Below are positions 1-4,117 of a DNA stretch of 6,115 nucleotides, piece by piece (within the stretch, counting starts at the first letter, position 1; each line of letters begins with the position of its first letter). The notes beneath the pieces are model-generated. The model did not search any database. It was not told the DNA's origin and saw only the letters and a list, made by a program, of their open reading frames with translations. The stretch covers positions 26,881 through 32,995 of the forward strand of contig PMAM01000145.1 in assembly GCA_003152595.1 (NCBI GenBank). The letters run 5' to 3'. Position numbers and translations under genes: made by a program. The stretch comes from Acidobacterium sp. (lineage in GTDB: Bacteria; Acidobacteriota; Terriglobia; Terriglobales; Acidobacteriaceae).

Positions 1-141
1 GGGCACGAACCACTCTTCTTTGTCGTGCGTCGAATGGAACTGCTCCAGAAGGATTCCCCGGAGCGTGGTTGGGTGATTTTGGCTTTGCGCGGGGGCGGCG
101 AGGGGGAGCGTCAGGAGCAGGAGCAATGCAGATTTTTTCAT
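1..141 (-). CDS. DinB-like exported protein, N-terminal fragment (runs off the left edge)
   Basis: Reading leftward from an ATG at 141, the frame stays open to base 1 and gives 47 residues. Residues 1-18 are a clear Sec-type signal peptide: MKK, a leucine-rich core, then an Ala-Pro-Ala end before QSQ, the likely signal peptidase I site. The mature part begins with TLRGILLEQFHSTHDKEEWF (residues 26-45). This resembles the start of secreted DinB/YfiT-like four-helix proteins common in acidobacteria, where an early His lies in the first helix. DinB folds are metal-binding and some act as thiol-dependent transferases; no function can be assigned from this fragment. AGGG about 8 bases before the start is a modest ribosome binding site, and a -10-like element lies 31 bases upstream. 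The signal peptide is seen directly; the DinB call is family recognition from a short stretch. Confidence 0.72.
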   Translation of the reverse strand, partial: MKKSALLLLLTLPLAAPAQSQNHPTTLRGILLEQFHSTHDKEEWFVP

Positions 142-171
142 AGCGGCGTCCCTGGAGTGCAATCGTCGCAA

Positions 172-180
172 ACGATAGCA
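172..180 (-). promoter_or_regulatory. Candidate extended -10 promoter for the DinB-like gene
   Basis: On the minus strand the bases read TGCTATCGT, matching the extended -10 pattern TGnTATnnT. A -35 hexamer is poor (TGGAAC at 17-bp spacing, 3 of 6 consensus bases). The position would give a leader of roughly 25 bases before the ATG at 141. It lies in the 110-bp gap between zapA and the DinB-like gene, so it would let that gene be transcribed apart from zapBA. The match is seen in the sequence; activity is inferred. Confidence 0.35.
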
Positions 181-251
181 CGTCAGGATCGGCGGTTCCA
201 TGTCCAGTGACGAGCGGTCGCGAAACGGGGAGGAATGGGCCGGGCGGCGGC

Positions 252-572
252 CTATCCCGCCTTGCGCTCCTGGCCGAGCACTTCGTCCAGCATCCCGTTC
301 AGCGAGTGAGCACGGCTCCGGATCGAAGCCACGGTATCCCCCGCGCTCGTCACCGCCGCGTACCGCTCCTCCAGCCGCGCCAGCTCGTCGGCCAGATTCA
401 AAGCCGCCAGCACGGCCACGCGCAGCGAATCGACGGTACGCCCCTTCGAGGCCACAGCGCGCATCTTCGCATCCACGGTGGCGGCCAGCCGCTCGATGTA
501 CTCACGATCGTTGCCGTTCAGATGGTAGGTCTGGTCGTAAATGTCTACCGTAATGGCGTTTTCGTCAGACAT
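252..572 (-). CDS. zapA: Cell division protein ZapA
   Basis: This 106-residue protein has the usual size and layout of ZapA, the cytoplasmic protein that binds FtsZ and promotes bundling of protofilaments in the division ring. Residues about 7-20 (TVDIYDQTYHLNGN) form the typical N-terminal beta hairpin. They are followed by the family-like stretch with YIERLAATVDAKM, then DSLRVAVLAALNLADELARL, the start of the long helix used for dimer/tetramer coiled-coil packing. Its ATG at 572 lies 2 bp after the stop of the zapB-like gene. No strong Shine-Dalgarno precedes it, so translational coupling with the upstream gene is likely. The call rests on family knowledge plus the partner gene; no frame damage is seen. 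Confidence 0.9.
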   Translation of the reverse strand: MSDENAITVDIYDQTYHLNGNDREYIERLAATVDAKMRAVASKGRTVDSLRVAVLAALNLADELARLEERYAAVTSAGDTVASIRSRAHSLNGMLDEVLGQERKAG

Positions 573-574
573 GG

Positions 575-853
575 TCAGGCAATCTCGTCGATCTGTTTCA
601 GCAGCCGCTCCACACGCTGGCGGACCTGCTCCCGCTCGCGCTCCAGCGTCCGCATCTGCTCCTTCGCCTGCTCCAGCAGCGCCGACTGTGCGTCGAGCAG
701 GCTCTGCAGACGCGTTGCATTCTGCTCGGCCTCGGCTCGCGCAGTGCGTTCACGCTTCACCACTTCCACGGCACGCGTCACGCGCTCTTCCAGAGCGCTG
801 AAGTCGTCGGTGCTGATGGGCAATTCTGCTTCCTGCAGGCTTAACGTCGACAT
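575..853 (-). CDS. zapB: ZapB-like coiled-coil division protein
   Basis: The gene encodes 92 residues. After a short N-terminal segment it is almost entirely a charged, leucine-spaced helix (about residues 18-90, rich in E, R, Q and A), as expected for a small coiled coil. ZapB proteins of proteobacteria are similarly small coiled coils that link ZapA to other division-ring components. Direct adjacency to zapA is the main reason for this call, since coiled coils have low sequence specificity. I chose the ATG at 853 because GAGGTG lies 9 bases before it. An upstream in-frame ATG at 946 would add 31 residues of poor coding character running through the promoter. Tropomyosin-like or other generic coiled-coil annotation is the alternative. 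It is the first gene of a two-gene operon with zapA. Confidence 0.72.
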   Translation of the reverse strand: MSTLSLQEAELPISTDDFSALEERVTRAVEVVKRERTARAEAEQNATRLQSLLDAQSALLEQAKEQMRTLEREREQVRQRVERLLKQIDEIA

Positions 854-882
854 TTTGGGGGACACCTCAACAATTCTTCGGC

Positions 883-888
883 AGTATA
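883..888 (-). promoter_or_regulatory. Candidate -10 box for the zapB-zapA operon
   Basis: On the minus strand the hexamer is TATACT (5 of 6 consensus bases), 29 bases upstream of the zapB-like ATG at 853. No good -35 is seen at 16-18 bp spacing; TTGCCC occurs at 912-917 but with 23 bp spacing. The box sits in the 163-bp divergent region shared with hicB. Seen as a motif; promoter function is inferred. Confidence 0.4.
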
Positions 889-961
889 GCGCCGCGCGCG
901 CAGGAAAAGGCGGGCAAAATGCCCTGGGAGTCGCTCCTGGGGCCATCTTATGCGGTCCCGA

Positions 962-990
962 TTGGCGTCCCCTTCACACGTCGCTATGAA
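962..990 (+). promoter_or_regulatory. Candidate promoter for hicB-hicA
   Basis: TTGGCG at 962-967 and TATGAA at 985-990 are separated by 17 bp, each matching 4 of 6 bases of the sigma-70-type consensus. Transcription would begin near 997, giving a leader of about 20 bases before the chosen hicB start at 1017. A second -10-like hexamer, TACAAT at 993-998, has TTCACA (973-978) only 14 bp upstream, which is too close. Seen as motifs only. Confidence 0.3.
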
Positions 991-1016
991 GGTACAATCG
1001 AGTGGAGTCCCAAAAG

Positions 1017-1226
1017 ATGCTCTTTCACGTGACACTCGAAAAAGCGGAAGACGGCTGGATGGTGGCCGAGTGCCCCGCTCTGCCCGGCTGCGTCTCCCAG
1101 GGCCGCGACGAGAAGGAGGCGCTCGACAATATCCGCGAAGCCATTACCGCGTGGATGTGGGCCGAAGACCAGAAGGCCGTGAGTTCCCTGCCGGCTCACG
1201 AAACGCCCATCGTCGTAGCAGTCTGA
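1017..1226 (+). CDS. hicB: HicB-family antitoxin (short form)
   Basis: The 69-residue product has the HicB/UPF0150 core: a starting beta strand and turn (VTLEKAEDGWMV), then CPALPGCVSQG at residues 19-29, and the helix EKEALDNIREAI at 32-43. This is the partial RNase-H-like fold by which HicB binds and blocks the HicA mRNA interferase. The protein ends soon after the core, so no C-terminal ribbon-helix-helix or helix-turn-helix DNA-binding domain is visible, unlike the longer HicB proteins that autorepress. I prefer the ATG at 1017: GGAG lies 9 bases before it and the N-terminus fits the family. A GTG at 1002 would add five residues. It is followed, after an unusually wide 94-bp gap, by a frameshifted hicA, so it may now be an orphan antitoxin. 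Confidence 0.88.
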   Translation: MLFHVTLEKAEDGWMVAECPALPGCVSQGRDEKEALDNIREAITAWMWAEDQKAVSSLPAHETPIVVAV

Positions 1227-1261
1227 CTCGCCAAAGGCATGTTTCCGCCCTGGCATTGCGA

Positions 1262-1307
1262 GCCTCTGGGTTTCTTTCCACAATGGCCGGGAAGCAAAGC
1301 AAGAGGC
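1262..1307 (+). repeat. Imperfect inverted repeat (hairpin) between hicB and hicA
   Basis: Arms 1262-1279 and 1290-1307 can pair over 18 positions with three mismatches and one G-U pair, around a 10-base loop (1280-1289). The outer six pairs (GCCTCT with AGAGGC, counting in from the ends) are perfect. The right arm contains AAGAGG (1301-1306), a purine-rich stretch 14 bases before the hicA ATG. No T-run follows, so it does not look like an intrinsic terminator. It could act as an attenuator or processing site between antitoxin and toxin, or be a remnant of an inserted palindromic element. The pairing is seen; the role is inferred. Confidence 0.5.
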
Positions 1308-1320
1308 CTGAGCGGAGTCC

Positions 1321-1541
1321 ATGGGACAACTCGGCAACATCTCCGGGAAAGAAGCGGTCAGAGCCTTCCAGTCCGCAGGCTGGCAGGTTCGAGGCCAGGT
1401 TGGCAGCCACTTAATGCTGACAAAAGCCGGTGAGCGCGCCAATCTCTCCGTTCCCAGCACAAAGAATTGTCGACTGGCACGCTGCGCAAGCTCATCCGTG
1501 CCGCCGGTCTCTCGGTCGAGGAATTCCTCGAGCTGCTCTGA
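1321..1541 (+). pseudogene. hicA: HicA-family toxin (mRNA interferase), broken by a one-base frameshift
   Basis: From the ATG at 1321, residues 1-45 read as HicA: SGKEAVRAFQSAGW followed by GSHLMLTK, with His30 in the position of the catalytic histidine of the dsRBD-like fold. The frame then leaves the family at a CCC run (1453-1455). In the next frame the expected C-terminus continues at once (HKELSTGTLRKLIRAAGL, ending SVEEFLELL) and stops with TGA at 1539-1541. Adding one C to the run would give a normal 73-residue HicA. As written, translation runs on in the wrong frame to 1635, giving about 104 residues with an unrelated 59-residue tail. GGAG sits only 3 bases before the ATG. HicA normally cleaves mRNA during translation and is held by HicB. 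Decay in the genome and a sequencing or assembly indel are both possible. Confidence 0.85.
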
Positions 1542-1544
1542 ACC

Positions 1545-1784
1545 TCATTTCAGCTCCTTGCCCTTCGATCCCTGGAACACCTCTTCGTTCGTCCCCGGCC
1601 GGCCCACGTCCCCTTTGTGCGGACGCTTCGTGTGAGCAGAGATCTGCTGTCCGAGTGTCGGCTGCCGCTCCATGCCATGTGTCTCGTTCTCTTCCGGCTG
1701 AACCGTCAGGTCCCGCCGCGGAATGGGCGGCACGGTATTCCGTCCCTGGGGTGAATCCGGCGATTGATTGCGGAGTGTGGTCAT
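1545..1784 (-). CDS. 79-residue hydrophilic protein of unknown function
   Basis: I do not recognise a named family. The ATG at 1784 follows AGGAGG by 4 bases, the strongest Shine-Dalgarno in the window, which supports a real gene. The product is very polar and probably disordered: rich in Pro, Gln, Arg, Lys, Gly and Asn, with no membrane span, no signal peptide and no cysteine. It begins MTTLRNQSPDSPQGRN, has a middle with PPIPRRDLTVQP, and ends in the lysine-rich FQGSKGKELK. It lies 74 bp downstream of the 181-residue membrane-protein gene on the same strand and may be cotranscribed with it. Its stop (1545-1547) is 3 bp from the hicA stop, on the opposite strand. The ribosome binding site is part of a perfect short hairpin. 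Coding status is well supported by the start signal; function is unknown. Confidence 0.7.
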   Translation of the reverse strand: MTTLRNQSPDSPQGRNTVPPIPRRDLTVQPEENETHGMERQPTLGQQISAHTKRPHKGDVGRPGTNEEVFQGSKGKELK

Positions 1785-1787
1785 CGT

Positions 1788-1803
1788 TCCTCCTGTCGGA
1801 GGA
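1788..1803 (-). promoter_or_regulatory. Hairpin that masks the ribosome binding site of the 79-residue gene
   Basis: In the minus-strand transcript, TCCTCC (1803-1798) pairs perfectly with GGAGGA (1793-1788) across the four-base loop GACA. The downstream arm contains nearly all of the AGGAGG Shine-Dalgarno, whose last base is 4 bases before the ATG at 1784. When folded, the arm would hide the ribosome binding site. Such a structure may lower translation or make it conditional on temperature, a protein or an RNA. The complementarity is seen; regulation is inferred. Confidence 0.5.
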
Positions 1804-1858
1804 GAGGCATACAGAGCCATTCCCGTTGCCTGCGACCGTGCAGTTGTTTCGAAGGACC

Positions 1859-2404
1859 TTAGTGGAGCAGAGGCTTGATCCTGAGCAGCACGAAAACCAC
1901 GGTACCGATCAGCGTGAGGAACAGCAACACCAGGATGGTGATCGCCGTTTTGACCAGCGACCGCATCGAACGCACATCTTCGGCCAGTTCGGTCACTTCC
2001 AGCGCGTTGCGCTCCGTGGCCTCGCGCGCCTTGGTCATGCTTTCCTCGATGCGCTTGATCTCGACCGTCTGGTCCTGCACTGCCAGCCGCAGATCGCGAT
2101 GCGAGCTTTCCAGCGCACCCACCGTCTGCCGCACCTCGTTGCGCAATTCCGACGTTAGCGCTGTGGACTGCTGCGACGGGCTGCTCATCTCCAGCAGCCG
2201 CGCGACATAGGGCAAGAACACCCTCAACTGCAGCAGGGCTTTCCACATAGGATTGTGCTCCAGCTCCCTTGGCGACGGCAGGCCGAGGGGGATCGTTTCG
2301 AGGTCGGTCGGTTCGTCCACGCCCGCGGACCCCGGCCGGGCCGGCTTCTGCTGCGCCAGCGCGATGAGCCTGTCCACCGCGGATTCGCCCGGGTTTCGAT
2401 TCAT
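1859..2404 (-). CDS. Coiled-coil protein with a C-terminal membrane anchor, function unknown
   Basis: The 181-residue product has three parts. Residues 1-48 are polar and proline/glycine-rich. Residues about 49-74 (starting EHNPMWKALLQLRVFLPYVA) form a hydrophobic, possibly amphipathic helix. Residues about 84-148 are a charged heptad-like helix predicted to be a coiled coil, with ELRNEVRQTVGAL and later EVTELAEDVRSM. A single transmembrane helix follows at about 152-174 (TAITILVLLFLTLIGTVVFV), ending in a short basic tail. A tail-anchored arrangement with the coiled coil in the cytoplasm is the simplest reading. The stalk-plus-anchor design recalls sensory or scaffold proteins, but no signalling domain is present and I assign no role. 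The ATG at 2404 has AAGGA 8 bases upstream. It diverges from pgsA and precedes the 79-residue gene. Confidence 0.8.
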   Translation of the reverse strand: MNRNPGESAVDRLIALAQQKPARPGSAGVDEPTDLETIPLGLPSPRELEHNPMWKALLQLRVFLPYVARLLEMSSPSQQSTALTSELRNEVRQTVGALESSHRDLRLAVQDQTVEIKRIEESMTKAREATERNALEVTELAEDVRSMRSLVKTAITILVLLFLTLIGTVVFVLLRIKPLLH

Positions 2405-2614
2405 CAGGAGTTCCTTCAGTCACTATAGTCAAACGCCCCTGCCCGGCTCCATGCTTCTTTTCGGGTGTTAACAATCAGGTACCGGGGCCTCATGGCATGC
2501 AAATTCAACAGCGTGTCGGGATGCGCGGCCGGCCAAGAGTACCGTAGGCGTCGCTGCCTGACGCGGCAACCCAGCTGTTAACTGGTGCATAATGACTTCA
2601 GGGGCGCATCCCGC
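2405..2614. other. Divergent intergenic region upstream of pgsA
   Basis: These 210 bp separate the 181-residue gene from the chosen pgsA start. On the minus strand TATAGT (2427-2422, 5 of 6 consensus bases) lies 18 bases before the ATG at 2404 and is a -10 candidate without a convincing -35. On the plus strand CATAAT (2588-2593) is a -10 candidate about 20 bases before the pgsA GTG, also without a clear -35. A small inverted repeat GCGTC/GACGC is present at 2548-2564. TGTTAAC occurs twice (2465-2471 and 2576-2582). I see no gene here. Confidence 0.45.
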
Positions 2615-3289
2615 GTGAACCTCCCCAACTCCATTACGATGGGCCGGATTCTCGGCATTCCTGTGCTCATCTGGATGCTGTCTCCGCGCTTTCCGCACGG
2701 CAGCTTTCACGGCGAGCAGGAAGTCATCGCCGCGCTGTTCTTTATTTTCCTGTCCATCTCTGACGGTGTCGACGGCTACCTCGCCCGCAGCCGCGGTCAG
2801 ATCACCACCATGGGCATGCTGCTCGACCCGATCGCCGACAAGCTCCTGATCACCTCGGCCTACGTCTGTCTGGTGGAGTTCAACCCGCACGTGGTAAAAG
2901 CCTGGATCGTCGTCGTCGTCATCGGACGCGAGTTCCTGGTCAGCGGTCTCCGGTCGATCGCCTCCACCGAGGGCTTCACCATTGAAGCCAGTGACGTCGG
3001 CAAGCTCAAAACCGTCATCCAGATCGTCTCTGTCGTCGCTGCCACGCTGGACCATGGCTGGTACGTCTGGCACTGGGGCTGGTTCATCGTCCCCGTCGAT
3101 TTGATCGCGGTGGTGGGCATCTACTACACCGCGGCCGTCTCCATCGTCTCTGCAATTGACTACTTCGTGGCCTTCTGGCGCAAGATCGACAAAGCGGCCG
3201 CCAAACAGCGCACCCGCGATAATGATTATGTGCTGAGCCGTCGCAAGAAGAACCCTCCTGCGGCCGCGCGCAAAGTAACGCAGCTGTAA
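2615..3289 (+). CDS. pgsA: CDP-diacylglycerol--glycerol-3-phosphate 3-phosphatidyltransferase
   Basis: This integral inner-membrane enzyme transfers the phosphatidyl group from CDP-diacylglycerol to glycerol-3-phosphate, releasing CMP. It makes phosphatidylglycerophosphate, the committed step to phosphatidylglycerol and cardiolipin. The complete CDP-alcohol phosphotransferase signature is present at residues 50-75: D50, D53-G54, A57-R58, G67, D71 and D75, the metal- and substrate-binding residues. The N-terminus NLPNSITMGRILGIP is typical of PgsA, and several hydrophobic segments follow. I chose the GTG at 2615 (224 residues) because it gives this family-like start and has AGGGG 10 bases upstream. 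A GTG at 2585 in the same frame would add ten residues. The C-terminal tail, from about residue 185, is strongly basic and unusually long, ending in a lysine/arginine-rich, probably disordered stretch. PgsA versus another CDP-alcohol transferase is judged from overall similarity. Confidence 0.9.
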   Translation: MNLPNSITMGRILGIPVLIWMLSPRFPHGSFHGEQEVIAALFFIFLSISDGVDGYLARSRGQITTMGMLLDPIADKLLITSAYVCLVEFNPHVVKAWIVVVVIGREFLVSGLRSIASTEGFTIEASDVGKLKTVIQIVSVVAATLDHGWYVWHWGWFIVPVDLIAVVGIYYTAAVSIVSAIDYFVAFWRKIDKAAAKQRTRDNDYVLSRRKKNPPAAARKVTQL

Positions 3290-3421
3290 CAAATTACAAC
3301 CCGGGTCCCCAGGCCCGACAAACATCACCGACTGTTACCGATTGGGGTTGAGCCGCGCTCGCCTGAGACTTTTTAGGTCTCCCCGCGTCCCCTCAACATC
3401 CAACATCATCAGGAGCCGTCC
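3290..3421 (+). other. Intergenic region between pgsA and the paoABC-like operon
   Basis: This 132-bp gap holds a direct repeat (3327-3344), a weak promoter candidate (TTGAGC at 3348-3353 and TTTTAG at 3371-3376, 17 bp apart), and a small hairpin, GAGAC/GTCTC, around TTTTTAG. It also has a tandem CAACATC CAACATC at 3394-3407 and the AGGAG ribosome binding site at 3411-3415. No convincing terminator follows pgsA: CGGG/CCCG near 3301-3316 could pair but has no T-run. The operon promoter probably lies here. Confidence 0.45.
3327..3344 (+). repeat. Short direct repeat, possible operator for the paoABC-like operon
   Basis: ACCGACTG (3327-3334) and ACCGATTG (3337-3344) differ at one base and start exactly 10 bp apart, about one helical turn. 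They sit just upstream of the -35-like TTGAGC at 3348, a position suited to an activator bound at tandem half-sites. Two 8-mers are little evidence on their own; the spacing is the reason to note them. Confidence 0.3.
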
Positions 3422-4108
3422 ATGGATCAACCTGAGAAGCCCCTCCTCGATTCCCAAAATCCCGGCGCTGACGACAATCCGGCAGAAGAACAGAAACGCG
3501 ATCCGATCTTCGGCAGATTTTCGCGGCGGTCGTTCCTCGCCCAGCTCGGCGCTGCCGGAGTCGCCGCTACCGCCTCGCCTCTGGCCCATGCCGTCGCCAC
3601 CGAAACCCAGGAGAAGGAAGCCGCGAACACTGTTCCCGGCGCCGTCCCCGTCACGCTGAACGTCAACGGCAGGGAATACCACATGAAACTGGAGCCGCGC
3701 GTCACGCTGCTCGACGCCCTGCGGGACCGCCTGCAGCTCTTCGGCACCAAGAAAGGCTGCGACCACGGCCAGTGCGGCGCCTGCACCGTCCACGTCAACG
3801 GCCGTCGCGTGAACTCCTGCCTCAGTTTCGCGGTCATGCATCAGGGCGACAAGATCACGACCATCGAAGGCCTCGCGCAGAACGGCCAGCTTCATCCGGT
3901 GCAGCAGGCCTTCCTCGAGCACGATGGATTCCAGTGCGGCTACTGCACCTCGGGCCAGATCATGTCCGCCACGGCGCTGCTGCACGAGCCCATCGGCACC
4001 AGCGATGACGACGTGCGCATCGCGATGAGCGGCAACATCTGCCGCTGCGGCGCCTACACCAACATTGTTGCGGCCGTTCAGCAGGCCCGCAAATCCACCA
4101 CCGTCTAA
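3422..4108 (+). CDS. paoA: Tat-exported 2x[2Fe-2S] subunit of a PaoABC-type aldehyde oxidoreductase
   Basis: This 228-residue protein matches the small electron-transfer subunit of xanthine-oxidase-family enzymes of the PaoA/YagT type. A twin-arginine signal is present: SRRSFLAQLG at residues 34-43, a hydrophobic alanine-rich stretch, and a likely cleavage near AHA57 or AVA59. The mature part has the plant-ferredoxin-like domain with C113, C118, C121 and C133, then the helical [2Fe-2S] domain with C172, C175, C207 and C209 (QCGYC and CRC motifs). All eight ligands are intact. Its role is to pass electrons from the molybdenum centre to FAD. AGGAG lies 6 bases before the ATG. The FAD and molybdenum subunits follow at 9- and 10-bp gaps. 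The 33 residues before the twin arginines make a long signal n-region. Substrate cannot be told from sequence. Confidence 0.92.
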   Translation: MDQPEKPLLDSQNPGADDNPAEEQKRDPIFGRFSRRSFLAQLGAAGVAATASPLAHAVATETQEKEAANTVPGAVPVTLNVNGREYHMKLEPRVTLLDALRDRLQLFGTKKGCDHGQCGACTVHVNGRRVNSCLSFAVMHQGDKITTIEGLAQNGQLHPVQQAFLEHDGFQCGYCTSGQIMSATALLHEPIGTSDDDVRIAMSGNICRCGAYTNIVAAVQQARKSTTV

Positions 4109-4117
4109 GGAGGCGCC

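Larger units (their letters stand above)
854..1016. other. Divergent intergenic region between zapBA and hicBA
   Basis: This 163-bp region holds the candidate zapBA -10 box, the candidate hicBA promoter, and two small inverted repeats. GGGCA/TGCCC is separated by AAA at 912-924, and GGAG/CTCC by TCG a few bases later. No open frame here looks coding. The inverted repeats are short enough to be chance in GC-rich DNA, but they are placed where an operator could act on either promoter. Confidence 0.5.

Noticed and set aside
142..251. 6S RNA gene next to zapA
   Set aside because: ssrS often follows zapA in proteobacteria, but this gap is 110 bp, too short for a typical 6S RNA of about 180 bases. 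No long central-bubble hairpin is seen.
241..260. Intrinsic terminator at the end of zapA
   Set aside because: GGCGG and CCGCC can pair around the stop codon, but no T-run follows on the minus strand and the stem is mostly GC-rich coding sequence.
207..989. Plus-strand 260-codon open frame across zapA and zapB
   Set aside because: Low-complexity Arg/Ser/Ala translation opposite two recognised genes, with no supporting motif.
2906..2923. GTC trinucleotide repeat
   Set aside because: It encodes a valine run in a PgsA membrane helix. Codon bias explains it, and there is no sign of a slippage-based phase switch.
3285..3316. Terminator after pgsA
   Set aside because: TGTAA/TTACA around the stop codon and CGGG/CCCG just after it can form small stems. 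Both are short and lack a following T-run.
2468..3328. Long open frame on the minus strand opposite pgsA
   Set aside because: It is the antisense shadow of a clear pgsA, with an aspartate/glycine-heavy composition expected from reading GC-rich codons backwards. It has no domain.
3394..3407. Tandem CAACATC repeat before the small paoA-like subunit
   Set aside because: Only two 7-base copies, just upstream of the ribosome binding site. Plausible by chance and without a palindromic or operator-like form.
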